DNA of 18,009 nucleotides from DATFYP01 sp035626235 (GCA_035626235.1 DASPOB010000064.1:1-18009); one strand, 5' to 3'. Shown: positions 1-7,633, counted from the stretch's first letter. The notes: a model not told the origin generated them from the letters alone. Numbers and translations are program-made.

Positions 1-555
1 TCGCTTGGGGAGATAACAATAGCACTCGACCTTGACCCCGTATCGACAATGGTGAACACGAATCTTGGCCGCATATTACAACGAGCAGGACGGCTTGAGG
101 AGGCCATGGAACAGTACAGGAAGACTCTAGCTCTTGAACCAGAATTCGTCCCAGCGCACATGCGCCTTGGTGAGGCATATGCAACGCTCTGCAGGTTCGA
201 CGAGGGAATCGCAGAGTTCCGCAGGGCTGAGGAGCTGGCTGAGTTCACGTGGCCGAAGTGCTTCATCTCTTACACCCTTGCCCTTGCCGGCCGCCGTGAG
301 GAGGCGAAGCGACTCCTCGCCGAATTGGAAGACCCCTCGAAAGGATTAGGCGCCCCGTCAGCGTTTATTGGAGCGGTCCACTTCGCCTTGGGCGACCAGG
401 AGAGGGCCTACTCGATTATGAAGAAGTGCGTGGAAGAGCATTCATACGGGACGATCGTTGTCTTGACTTTTCCCTTCTTCCGCAAGATGCAAGTCGAGCC
501 CCGATTCAGGCAGCTCTGGGAAGTGGTAGTCCAAGGAACTCGAATCAGGCAATGA
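1..555 (+). CDS. TPR-repeat protein, C-terminal part (5' end outside window)
   Basis: The frame is open from the first base and stops at 553-555. An internal ATG at 49 is unlikely to be the start, because the codons before it already read like the end of a TPR helix (ALDLDP). At least two tetratricopeptide repeats are visible, with the typical spacing of small and aromatic residues (EAMEQYRKTLALEPEF, then AHMRLGEAYATLCRFDEGIAEF). The tail has an ALGDQERAY segment and ends with a VEPRFRQLWEVV segment. A similar tail (a 'DPRFQDLL'-like ending) closes many bacterial and archaeal TPR proteins that carry adenylate-cyclase, kinase or transcription-factor domains at their N-terminus, so a larger signalling protein is likely. 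That is inference from the family; the effector domain is not in the window. No membrane segment is visible in this part. Confidence 0.75.
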   Translation, partial: SLGEITIALDLDPVSTMVNTNLGRILQRAGRLEEAMEQYRKTLALEPEFVPAHMRLGEAYATLCRFDEGIAEFRRAEELAEFTWPKCFISYTLALAGRREEAKRLLAELEDPSKGLGAPSAFIGAVHFALGDQERAYSIMKKCVEEHSYGTIVVLTFPFFRKMQVEPRFRQLWEVVVQGTRIRQ

Positions 556-1022
556 CGTGGTGTAGCGTTAGGATACGGTGACAAGGACTCGGTATCTCGA
601 CTTGGCGAATAGGCTCGGGTCGGTCTAGTCAGCGACTGCAACCGGAATCCACTTTTCGGACCTGTTCAGGGGCGGACCCCGCTGGCCCCGAACCCGCAGA
701 ACACGCCCTCCCAAGCGGTTACCCATTCGCATCCGGCGCGAAAGCTGCGGATATACGACATACACGTCGGCTGAAAGAAAAACTGTCTGACGACCCAGGG
801 GGTCGGGCCCGTCCGAGTCCCAGCCCGTGCCTGCTGCACTGGACGACACCGAGTTCTCATAGAGTCGCAGAGAGACGCGAGAAGTGGGAGGCATGGGGGC
901 ATTGTCTCCTAGGCTGCAAGGGACTGATTGAATCGCTATGGACTCAGGGACTTTTAGGGTACGGATGGTGCGAATCATGCGACCGCACAGAAGTCGCTGC
1001 AACCGATTGTCCAACCTCAAGG
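556..1022. other. Intergenic region without a convincing gene
   Basis: About 470 bases lie between the TPR gene and the Yip1 promoter. Long frames are open on both strands, including one on the minus strand running 1128 to 625. They have no recognisable motif, and the minus frame overlaps the Yip1 start and its TATA-like box. I see no tRNA-like T-arm, no CRISPR repeat and no inverted terminal repeat. It may hold a decayed gene or a long untranslated region. Confidence 0.5.
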
Positions 1023-1031
1023 TTAAATAAG
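1023..1031 (+). promoter_or_regulatory. TATA-like box for the Yip1-family gene
   Basis: TTAAATAAG is centred about 29 bases before the TTG start at 1056. That is the distance expected if transcription begins at or within a few bases of the start codon, giving a leaderless mRNA. The spacing supports the TTG start. The assignment rests on motif and spacing only. Confidence 0.5.
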
Positions 1032-1055
1032 TCACTTCGGCAGGCAACGCCGAAT

Positions 1056-1811
1056 TTGCAAGCGACGGATGCAGACACGCGGTCCGCCACTGATCAGAAC
1101 TTGACAGAGTCCGTGCGCACTTTTCCACCTTCCACGGGGTCGCCGGCGACCCCGCCTCCGCAACAGGGGTCGGCAGACGTCGGGTCGGGGCCGACAGGCT
1201 GGCTCAGAGGTACCATAAACTCGGCCATCGCCCTCGTACGGAACCCAGCCAGCTATATCGTTGCAAACAAGGACGCACCTACCACTACCAACAACATCAT
1301 GCTCAAGTACGTGGCGGTACTCGCTGCGATACCGTTCTTTGCGATTCTGATAGGCGACCTCTGGTACTACACCCTGTTCGTTCCCTTCGGCTTCGCCGGG
1401 TCTTTCTTCATTGGGTACGCTTTCACAGCAGCAATATTGACCTACGTCCTGGACATCGTTGCGGTCTATGTCGTCTCCATTGTTATACGGATGCTAGCGC
1501 CGACGTTCAACTCCACCGTTGACGCGGTCAAGAGTCTGAAGCTCGCCGCCTACATATTCACCCCGGCCTTCCTGATCTCCATCCTCGACATAATCCCCAT
1601 CCTTGGCATACTGACCATCCTGGGTGTCTTGTATGGGCTCTACATCCTTTACATCGGGCTGCCGATCATGCTCAGTACGCCCAAGGAAAAGGTCGTGACA
1701 TATGTTGTCGCCGTGGTAGTCGCGACATTCATCGTGTATGCAATATTCAGCTTCGTAATCGGAGCGGCGACATCGGCAATCTTCATCAGAAGCCTAGGGT
1801 ACGTTTACTAG
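1056..1811 (+). CDS. Yip1-domain polytopic membrane protein
   Basis: A 251-residue protein starting at TTG, chosen because a TATA-like box sits about 29 bases upstream and no ATG precedes the conserved part. Residues 1-48 are Thr/Pro/Ser/Gly-rich and probably disordered. The rest resembles the Yip1 family: a short amphipathic lead (GTINSAIALVRNP), then about five hydrophobic spans near residues 84-109, 111-146, 165-182, 183-206 and 213-240, with polar turns such as STPKEK near 207-212. Eukaryotic Yip1 proteins act in membrane trafficking with Rab GTPases. The role of archaeal members is unknown, so no function is assigned beyond an integral membrane protein. The gene stands alone, convergent with the next one. 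Family confidence is fair; the exact start is less certain. Confidence 0.75.
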   Translation: MQATDADTRSATDQNLTESVRTFPPSTGSPATPPPQQGSADVGSGPTGWLRGTINSAIALVRNPASYIVANKDAPTTTNNIMLKYVAVLAAIPFFAILIGDLWYYTLFVPFGFAGSFFIGYAFTAAILTYVLDIVAVYVVSIVIRMLAPTFNSTVDAVKSLKLAAYIFTPAFLISILDIIPILGILTILGVLYGLYILYIGLPIMLSTPKEKVVTYVVAVVVATFIVYAIFSFVIGAATSAIFIRSLGYVY

Positions 1812-1839
1812 GACAAAGGCCTCGCCAAAGGCTCTGAAA

Positions 1840-1853
1840 CCTAGCGAGCTAGG
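1840..1853. repeat. Perfect 14-base dyad between convergent genes
   Basis: CCTAGC-GA-GCTAGG is a perfect inverted repeat. It lies where the Yip1 gene (ends 1811) and the minus-strand nucleotidyltransferase-kinase gene (ends 1849) converge, and it includes the latter's TAG stop. It could help end transcription from both sides, but the two-base loop is tight and no T-run follows, so the function is a guess. Confidence 0.3.
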
Positions 1854-3396
1854 CAAGTCCCGACATCTCTTCTCTCAGCGACTTCGCCAGCGCCGGCAGG
1901 AGGAATGGCTGGAACGGTCTCAGGTACTTCGGCGCGCTGGCCTTCGATACCACTTCCCTGGAGCCGGCCCTTACGTAGGCTTCAAGGAAGGACCCGGCGA
2001 CTCGTCTCATCGCTCCCTCCTTGTTCGAGAGCTTCGCCGTATAGTAGACGAACTCGGCCACATCCCAGGCCTTGTCCCCCTCTGGGTCCGCCTGCTCGAG
2101 GTCTGTCAAGGCCAGTCCGCCCGGCGACACGATGACGTTGCTCGCCTTCGCGTCCCCAAGGGCGAACCCGGCTGCGTGTACCCTTGACATCAGCCTGCCA
2201 TAGGCACCTACCTCCTCCAACCCTCTGGCTCCCCCCCTGCAGTAGTCGTCGATTATCTTTGCCAGCGTCTCCCCTTCGACAAACTCCTTCACCAGAATCC
2301 TGACGTCGGGGGAGACCGCGATTATCGCCGGGACATTCACCCCGGCGCCGCGCAGTGCCCCCGTGACCGAATACTCCCGGTCCAGCCGCGCAAGAGGGGT
2401 CATCCTGAACTTGTTCGCGGCCGCCGCCCAGACCCCCAGAAGGGCCCACTTCAATGACCTGATGTCTGAGAAGTTCTTCAGGACGACGGAGATCTTTCTC
2501 CCACCACCCCTGAAAGTGAGAACCCTCGTGGTTGAGTAAGGCTCTCCGATGAGCCGCTCCTCGGCCGCGAACTCCGTGAATCCGAGCAGGCGGGCCACGT
2601 CCATTTCCAGCCGCGATGCATCGGGGATGACAGTTCCCTCGTCGAGGCGGAGGAGCGTCCGGGGCCTCTCGAGCTCAGGGAGAGGGTCGGGTTGCTTCCT
2701 CATCCTCCGCAGCTTGGACTCGGCCTCCTTCCTGAAAACTGAGAACCCAACCCTTCCGGCGTAGCCGTGAACAGCGTACTGCGTGACTCCCCTGGTGGTC
2801 AGGGCGAAGAGCGACTGTACCTTCGTGAACGCGTCACCTCTCATCTTCTCGGGGTTCATCCTCAGTCCCCTTCCCTCGATCGAGAAGTACCCCCTCGACT
2901 GGAGCGACTCGGCTGCCTCCCTGAACCCGTCCGCAGATATGGCCCTGTTCTCGGGCCCGAGAGCGCAGCTGTACGTCTGAACGTAGCTGTACAGCGCCGG
3001 AGGGTACACGACCGACCTCTTCCTCAGTTTGTCGAAGAGGAAGTATTCGAGAGGGACTACGAGATGCCTGCAGAAGTCGCCGTAGTCTGAGGACAGTTCC
3101 AGAAGCCCCTCGATGAGGACCCTTTTCTTGTACTCTTTCTCGACGCCGCGGAAGAACTCTTGGTTCGAAAGCGGTTCGTACACGTTGAGGAACCTACCAA
3201 CCACGAACTCTCCGAGCGAAGACGCTCGGGCGTCTTGTTGGATGAGGTCTTCATCGACTATCAGGGCGGAGGCGGCTACATCGTCGCCAACGTACTTGTA
3301 ACGGACCCCCTCCCTGAATTTCTTCGCCACCACGATGAGGTCGTAGTCCGAGTCCGGTCTCGCATACCCGGCAACCTTCGAGCCGTAGGCGCACAC
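1849..3396 (-). CDS. Nucleotidyltransferase fused to an atypical (Bud32/RIO-like) kinase domain
   Basis: 515 residues from the GTG at 3396. The N-terminus has the polymerase-beta-type nucleotidyltransferase signature GSKVAGYARPDSDYD (G5, S6; metal-binding acids D17 and D19). A helical middle region follows, with a possible winged-helix segment near 157-185. The C-terminus looks like a small atypical kinase: VVLKNF with likely ATP-binding K307, EFVEGETL near 371-378, H407, a catalytic loop GDAKASN (D415, N420) and a DFG-equivalent TDLEQ (D432). The canonical Gly-rich loop is not obvious, as in Bud32/RIO kinases. The GTG start is suspicious: the fold needs a helix before GSKVAG, and the in-frame codons upstream encode a plausible one (LTEDERTRLGEVASSL), but the only start-like codon there is CTG at 3474, overlapping the upstream stop as CTGA. 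Substrate unknown. It is probably cotranscribed with the HEFAH gene. Confidence 0.75.
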   Translation of the reverse strand: MCAYGSKVAGYARPDSDYDLIVVAKKFREGVRYKYVGDDVAASALIVDEDLIQQDARASSLGEFVVGRFLNVYEPLSNQEFFRGVEKEYKKRVLIEGLLELSSDYGDFCRHLVVPLEYFLFDKLRKRSVVYPPALYSYVQTYSCALGPENRAISADGFREAAESLQSRGYFSIEGRGLRMNPEKMRGDAFTKVQSLFALTTRGVTQYAVHGYAGRVGFSVFRKEAESKLRRMRKQPDPLPELERPRTLLRLDEGTVIPDASRLEMDVARLLGFTEFAAEERLIGEPYSTTRVLTFRGGGRKISVVLKNFSDIRSLKWALLGVWAAAANKFRMTPLARLDREYSVTGALRGAGVNVPAIIAVSPDVRILVKEFVEGETLAKIIDDYCRGGARGLEEVGAYGRLMSRVHAAGFALGDAKASNVIVSPGGLALTDLEQADPEGDKAWDVAEFVYYTAKLSNKEGAMRRVAGSFLEAYVRAGSREVVSKASAPKYLRPFQPFLLPALAKSLREEMSGLA

Positions 3397-3470
3397 TGCT
3401 GCCAGGGACGACGGCCTGACCAGGGAGGAGGCAACCTCGCCTAGCCTCGTCCTCTCGTCTTCGGTGAGTC

Positions 3471-4157
3471 TCAGGGTTTCATCTTCTTCTGAATCTCTCG
3501 TACCCTTTCGAGGACCCTTGGGTCGAACCTCGCGGAGGCTACCTTCTCGATGCCGAGCCTCATGACGTTCTCTTCTGGGTTGACCCAGCGGACTGGGAGT
3601 GACTTGCCCACCCAGAGGTCCGAGACCTTCTTGTTCAGCGCGGGGTCGGTGAGACCTCCCTTGAACTTCCTGCTTAGGAGCCCGGTCAGGGATTTCTCCG
3701 CGAAGATGAGCTTTGCAGGGACCAGCCTCTCGTCGTCTGCGTAGGAGGACTCGTACAGGGTCGCAGACAGCTCGTCGCTGACGACCTCGGTCCGGTCGAG
3801 TCTTCGGACCAGGTCGACGTAGTGCGCGAACTCGTGGGCAGCGACGGCCTCGATGGTGCTCTTGCCTGCGAAGGCCACAAGCGCCGCGGTGAACTGGATA
3901 AGGATGGAGAGACTCCCAGTCGCAGTGGTAGGTATGACCCGCGCGAAGAGGACCCCCATCTGGCCGTACTCGGACTGGGACCGGGCCAAGGGGAGGACCG
4001 GCTCGATGTAGTATGGGGGGTAGGGAAGCGAGCTGGCCTTCTCGACCCTCTGCACGGCCCCGACGAGGTAGGCCATCCTCCGGCGAACCCGCCTCGCCAT
4101 GGCGAGGGGAATCTTCCCCTGGGCCTCAGCCTGGTCGAGCAGGATTAGCGGGTCCAC
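3471..4157 (-). CDS. Uncharacterised HExxH-motif (zinc metallopeptidase-like) protein
   Basis: 228 residues from GTG 4157. The key motif is AAHEFAHYVD at about residues 106-115, a match to HExxH (H108, E109, H112), the zinc-binding and catalytic motif of gluzincin-type peptidases. A third ligand could be an acid in the SDELSATLYE stretch near 127-136, which is inference. No signal peptide or clear membrane span is seen, so it is probably cytoplasmic; the hydrophobic stretch 82-98 precedes the motif helix. The C-terminus is basic (IQKKMKP). Its stop overlaps or abuts the nucleotidyltransferase-kinase gene downstream, suggesting a shared transcript. Peptidase activity is not established; the motif alone also occurs in non-peptidases. 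I do not recognise a named family. Confidence 0.65.
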   Translation of the reverse strand: MDPLILLDQAEAQGKIPLAMARRVRRRMAYLVGAVQRVEKASSLPYPPYYIEPVLPLARSQSEYGQMGVLFARVIPTTATGSLSILIQFTAALVAFAGKSTIEAVAAHEFAHYVDLVRRLDRTEVVSDELSATLYESSYADDERLVPAKLIFAEKSLTGLLSRKFKGGLTDPALNKKVSDLWVGKSLPVRWVNPEENVMRLGIEKVASARFDPRVLERVREIQKKMKP

Positions 4158-4180
4158 AGCCTTTCGGATTCTGACACGCC

Positions 4181-4186
4181 CTTAAG
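4181..4186 (-). promoter_or_regulatory. Weak TATA-like box before the HEFAH gene
   Basis: On the minus strand, ACTTAAGG is centred about 26 bases before the GTG at 4157, the spacing expected for a leaderless transcript. The box is poor (CTTAAG), and it sits in the 34-base gap after the Lrp-family stop, so read-through from upstream is an alternative. Confidence 0.25.
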
Positions 4187-4191
4187 TGTGT

Positions 4192-4707
4192 TCACGAGTC
4201 TACGATCTTGAAGTTCACTCGCGAAATTCTGCGCGAGACTTCCATGAAGAGCTCCGCGTGCATGACCCCCGGGATCTTGCCGATGACCTCGTAGACCGTC
4301 CGGTGAAGCTCGTCAAGCGAACGGCCCCTCATGTTGACGATCAGGTCGAACCGCCCAGTCACCTCCCGGATCGTCCTCACTCCGTCGACCTTCTCGATCT
4401 CTCCAAGCACCGCCTCCCGCTGCTTGGGGTCGATGTTGAGGCCCGCGAGGGCCCTAGCCTTCATGCCGAGTTGGTCCTCGTTCACCTGCACGGTAAACCT
4501 CTCTATGATTCCGCGCTTCTGGAGGCGCTTTATCCTGCTGTAGGTGACGGACAGGTTCACTCCGAGCTCCTTGCTCAGCTGGGGGACGGAAATTGACGCG
4601 TCTGCATACAGAGCCGAGAGGATTCTCATATCTGTCTCGTCGAGTCGAGCCAAGCCTCCTGCAGCACCGAGGAAACTCCTGACGGAGCTCGTATTTTTAC
4701 TTTTCAC
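4192..4707 (-). CDS. Lrp/AsnC-family transcriptional regulator
   Basis: 171 residues from GTG 4707. Residues about 22-72 form the family's winged helix-turn-helix (LDETDMRILSALYADASIS, then QLSKELGVNLSVTYSRIKRL). Residues about 85-165 form the RAM/effector-binding domain (VDGVRTIREVTGRFDLIVNM and IPGVMHAELFM). Such proteins bind DNA as dimers or octamers and usually respond to amino acids; the ligand here is unknown. Family members usually begin just before LDE, so the first 18 residues may be untranslated. A TTG at 4653 (MARLDETD) is preceded by GGAGG, though only two bases away, and an A/T-rich stretch at 4691-4700 could be its TATA box. The gene follows S6e on the same strand with a 46-base gap. 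Confidence 0.9.
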   Translation of the reverse strand: MKSKNTSSVRSFLGAAGGLARLDETDMRILSALYADASISVPQLSKELGVNLSVTYSRIKRLQKRGIIERFTVQVNEDQLGMKARALAGLNIDPKQREAVLGEIEKVDGVRTIREVTGRFDLIVNMRGRSLDELHRTVYEVIGKIPGVMHAELFMEVSRRISRVNFKIVDS

Positions 4708-4753
4708 TCAGTAAAGAAACATTTCGGGAAACGCAGGAGTGAACTTGGATAAT

Positions 4754-5113
4754 CTACCCAGATTTGGGTTGTTCTTCCACTTTCTTCGCGTTGACGAGGT
4801 ATATCTCCTCGCTGATCATGTTTCCCCTGACCAGCTTCCGCTTCTTCGCTCCGCCCTCCTTGGACCTGAAGCCGACCCCCCTGGTGAGAAGCACGTAGTT
4901 CTTCCCTCCCCCCATGACGTCCGACCGCATGGGGAATCCCGCCTTGTCGCTCCCCCCTGTTATCATGATCTTGCCCGGGACGCCGATGGGCGTCGCGTCG
5001 ACCACCTCCCCGATCCTCCGGCCCAGCAGGAGCTGGGCGTTCTCTTCTTTGACCTCCTTGGACTCTGATTTCCTGGTCTTGGGGTCAGCGACCACCAGCT
5101 TGAACTGGGGCAT
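4754..5113 (-). CDS. rps6e: 30S ribosomal protein S6e
   Basis: 119 residues from ATG. The sequence has the S6e hallmarks: MPQFKLVVADPKTRKS at the start, GRRIGEVVD, the conserved PGKIMITGGSDKAGFPMR segment and GGGKNYVLLTRGVGFR, then a basic stretch (GGAKKRKLVRGN). Archaeal S6e lacks the long phosphorylated C-terminal tail of the eukaryotic protein, which fits this length. It is a small-subunit protein found in archaea and eukaryotes only. It lies 55 bases after infB, with its own TATA-like box close enough for a leaderless start, so it may be transcribed both alone and with infB. Confidence 0.97.
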   Translation of the reverse strand: MPQFKLVVADPKTRKSESKEVKEENAQLLLGRRIGEVVDATPIGVPGKIMITGGSDKAGFPMRSDVMGGGKNYVLLTRGVGFRSKEGGAKKRKLVRGNMISEEIYLVNAKKVEEQPKSG

Positions 5114-5138
5114 TTCAACAACGCCCGCCCCAGGGAGG

Positions 5139-5144
5139 ATTTAA
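5139..5144 (-). promoter_or_regulatory. TATA-like box for rps6e
   Basis: The minus strand reads GGTTAAATCC, with TTAAAT centred about 28 bases before the S6e ATG at 5113. This predicts a start at or next to the A of ATG and so a leaderless message. It lies in the 55-base spacer after infB. Confidence 0.5.
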
Positions 5145-5168
5145 CCATTGAGCCTCCAGTCGGCGGGG

Positions 5169-6962
5169 CTAGTACCCGAAGAGGGGGTCGGCCTCCGATT
5201 TGATCTTCACTATTTCATCGAGGGCAGCCGCTTCGGACTGGGTCAGGGCCTCCATGTACTTCGCCCTTACCAGCCTCACTTCGTGACTCCTCGGCATCGT
5301 GTACAGAACGTCGTTTTCCCTGACCTGGCGGCCAAGGGTAGGCCCCTGGACCGAAATGGCGACCTTGTCCCCTTCCTTAGCCTCCGGGAGGCTCTTTCCC
5401 TGGTCTTGAATCTGCCCGACCGCACCTAGTTCCTTCCCCTTGGAGTCCATCAGCCTGACCTTCGGCTTGAGGATTCCGCCCAGGATCTCCACGCCAAACA
5501 CGGCCGGGTCGTTCCTCCTGAAGAACGAGCCGGGCAGCGCCTTCAGCTTGCAAGGGCGGGTGATGCTGGCCAGGGCGGAGCGCTCGTCCTCGGCTCGCTT
5601 GGCGACCGACCAGTTGACGTAGTTGTCGATCACCTCGTAGATTATTCCCGAGACGAAGACAGGAACGGAGCCAGCGAACTCTTTCGCTTCAGGGAGGATG
5701 TCGGAGTCGAACCCCAGGATCGCCCCAAGATAGGGGTCGTGTTCGCCCACCACCTGCGCGTCGACGATGTCGTTCTTCGATATCTCCCCGATGTCCGCCT
5801 GTCGAACCGGAATCCCCCTCTCCTCGAGCATCCTCAGGAGTGCTTCGAGGCCGCCGACGCTCGCAGCCTTCACGATGACCCCCATGTTGTCTGTCTTTAC
5901 CACCACGCTGGTCAGCTCCTTCTCGAGCTCGGCCCTCAAGTCTTCGAACTCCCTGTCTGACTTGAAAGAGGCGACGGATGTCCCCGCCACCACCCCATTG
6001 AGGTCCGGCGAGACGAGCTTGACGCCGGCAGCGGCGTACATCGCGTCGACCGAAGTGAACTTGTCGCGGGGGTCCCTCATCTCGTCGAGGGGCTTGGGCA
6101 TGAAGAGGGCCTTGACCTTCGACTTGAGTGCGCCGTCCCTGCGGACGAGGGCTATGGAGTCTCCCACTCGAAGCTGCCCTTCCGTGAGAATGACGTTGGC
6201 GGTCTCCCCGATCCCCACTTCTTCCTGCATTTCGATTATGATGCCTCGGCCGCCCTGAGCCTCGTCTATGACCTGCAGCTTACCTTTGAGGTACTGCTGC
6301 GCCAGGCCAATCAGGATGGCAAGGAGCTCGGGGATTCCCACCCCCGCTCTTGCCGACACAGGGACCACCGACACCTGCTGGCGAAAGTCCTTCACTCTGT
6401 AGTAGGCCTCGGACTGAAATCCGAGGCGGGACAGCCCTCCGACCACGTTGTACAGCCTCTCCTCGAACTCGTCGTTCCAATCGGGCAGCTGCTCCTTCAT
6501 CACGTGCAGCAGGGGCCCCTGGCTCCCCTTGTTCCAGCCCTTGATCATGTCAATCTTGTTCAGGGCCACCAGGAAGGGGACCTTGCGCTGCTTCAGGATG
6601 TCTATGCTCTCGATGGTCTGGTTCTCCAGCCCCTTCAGAACGTCGACGACCAGCACCGCGATGTCCGCGGCGGAGCCGCCCCTCAGCCTCAGGTTCGAGA
6701 AGATGGCGTGACCGGGGGTGTCGATGACCAGGAGCCCTGGGACTTCCAGTTCACCGCCCGCCTTCGTAAGGAGTGGCCCGCATATCTCGTGAAGCGTTTC
6801 AAGCGGGAAGAAGCTCGCCCCAATCTCCTGGGTGATGCCCCCGACCTCGCGGGCGCCTACGGCCGTCCCCCTGATCTTGTCAAGAAGCGATGTCTTACCG
6901 GCGTCCACGTGCCCTAGCACGACTACTACAGGTTGCCTCAGCCGCGCGCTTGGTCTCTCCAA
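5169..6962 (-). CDS. infB: Translation initiation factor aIF5B (archaeal IF2-type GTPase)
   Basis: 597 residues, the normal length of archaeal aIF5B, which lacks the long N-terminus of eukaryotic eIF5B. All GTPase motifs are present: G1 GHVDAGKT (17-24), switch I GGITQEIG (T44), G3 DTPGH (81-85), G4 NKID (135-138) and G5 SAR (203-205). Domains II-IV follow. It promotes ribosomal subunit joining and initiator tRNA placement. The start is TTG: no ATG/GTG lies nearby, the motif spacing from the N-terminus fits, and an AGGTG-like sequence lies about nine bases upstream. It follows ndk by 33 bases on the same strand, placing it in the L24e-ndk-infB transcript. Confidence 0.97.
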   Translation of the reverse strand: MERPSARLRQPVVVVLGHVDAGKTSLLDKIRGTAVGAREVGGITQEIGASFFPLETLHEICGPLLTKAGGELEVPGLLVIDTPGHAIFSNLRLRGGSAADIAVLVVDVLKGLENQTIESIDILKQRKVPFLVALNKIDMIKGWNKGSQGPLLHVMKEQLPDWNDEFEERLYNVVGGLSRLGFQSEAYYRVKDFRQQVSVVPVSARAGVGIPELLAILIGLAQQYLKGKLQVIDEAQGGRGIIIEMQEEVGIGETANVILTEGQLRVGDSIALVRRDGALKSKVKALFMPKPLDEMRDPRDKFTSVDAMYAAAGVKLVSPDLNGVVAGTSVASFKSDREFEDLRAELEKELTSVVVKTDNMGVIVKAASVGGLEALLRMLEERGIPVRQADIGEISKNDIVDAQVVGEHDPYLGAILGFDSDILPEAKEFAGSVPVFVSGIIYEVIDNYVNWSVAKRAEDERSALASITRPCKLKALPGSFFRRNDPAVFGVEILGGILKPKVRLMDSKGKELGAVGQIQDQGKSLPEAKEGDKVAISVQGPTLGRQVRENDVLYTMPRSHEVRLVRAKYMEALTQSEAAALDEIVKIKSEADPLFGY

Positions 6963-6995
6963 AGCAAGACACCTGCCTTATTCGCCGTCACCAGC

Positions 6996-7409
6996 TTACG
7001 TTCTGAAGAAGGCCTTCGACTCCTTGGCAAAGCTTTCAGCCGAGTCTGAAGCGTGAATCACGTTGTCGGTCAGCCCGAGGCCGAAGTCGCCCCGGATGGT
7101 GCCGGGCGCTGCCTCCCAGCTCTTGGTGGCGCCGACCATCCTCCGGACCGTGGCTACAGCGTCGTTCCCGGAAAGGACCGCCCCGACGACCGGACCGGAG
7201 GTGATGAATGAGACAAGGTCGCTGAAGAAAGGCTTTCCGTTGTGGACGCTGTAGAACTCCTCGGCTTGAACCTTCGACATGTTGACCATCAGAAGGCGCT
7301 TGACGACGAACCCCTTCGCTTCGAACCTGGACACGACTCGGCCGACGAGACCACGGCGGACGGCATCTGGTTTTACGACTATCAGCGTGTCTTCGGCCTT
7401 GGCGCTCAT
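6996..7409 (-). CDS. ndk: Nucleoside diphosphate kinase
   Basis: 137 residues from ATG 7409. This start was chosen over a longer frame because it gives the standard family N-terminus (TLIVVKPDAV, with K13) and makes a four-base ATGA overlap with the L24e stop. The active-site motif is NVIHASDS, with phospho-accepting H119; the usual Gly after the His is Ala here. GTIRGDFG (about 103-110) contributes a nucleotide-binding Arg. It transfers the gamma phosphate between nucleoside triphosphates and diphosphates through the phospho-His. The L24e-ndk-infB order is common in archaea and may link GTP supply with translation; that link is inference. Confidence 0.97.
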   Translation of the reverse strand: MSAKAEDTLIVVKPDAVRRGLVGRVVSRFEAKGFVVKRLLMVNMSKVQAEEFYSVHNGKPFFSDLVSFITSGPVVGAVLSGNDAVATVRRMVGATKSWEAAPGTIRGDFGLGLTDNVIHASDSAESFAKESKAFFRT

Positions 7410-7588
7410 TTCCCTGCCTTCCTGCGGGCCCACTTGAGCTTCCTGGAGTCCCTGCCCAAGCTTAGGTCGTTCGTCTTGCACTTGTTCGAGCAATATGACC
7501 TGGTGGAGCCGTCGTTCCTCACGAAGAGGATTCCGTAGCCGAGCCGTACCTCCTTTCCGCAGAAAGCGCATCTCTTTGGAACATACAT
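7406..7588 (-). CDS. rpl24e: 50S ribosomal protein L24e
   Basis: 60 residues from ATG. It has the four-Cys zinc ribbon of the L24e family: CAFC (C7, C10) and CSNKC (C33, C37). The basic C-terminus RKLKWARRKAGK binds rRNA. The length matches archaeal L24e, which is shorter than eukaryotic L24. The gene is first in its transcript: a good TATA-like box lies about 50 bases upstream and a purine-rich GAGGAGTGG stretch lies before the ATG, so this message probably has a short leader with a ribosome-binding site. Its stop overlaps the ndk start. Confidence 0.97.
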   Translation of the reverse strand: MYVPKRCAFCGKEVRLGYGILFVRNDGSTRSYCSNKCKTNDLSLGRDSRKLKWARRKAGK

Positions 7589-7633
7589 CTCAAAATACCA
7601 CTCCTCAGACTTTCGGTGGCCATCGTTTCTGGG

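Noticed and set aside
625..1128. Minus-strand frame of 167 codons before the Yip1 gene
   Set aside because: It overlaps the Yip1 start and promoter and shows no motif. A small real gene in its downstream half cannot be excluded, but there is no positive evidence.
4756..4769. ACCCA-GATT-TGGGT hairpin at the end of rps6e as a terminator
   Set aside because: The stem is only five pairs and lies within the last codons of the gene, with no T-run directly after it.
6996..7571. Long form of ndk with a 54-residue N-terminal extension
   Set aside because: The extension overlaps L24e in another frame, is unlike NDK, and the ATGA overlap at 7409 gives the family-standard start.
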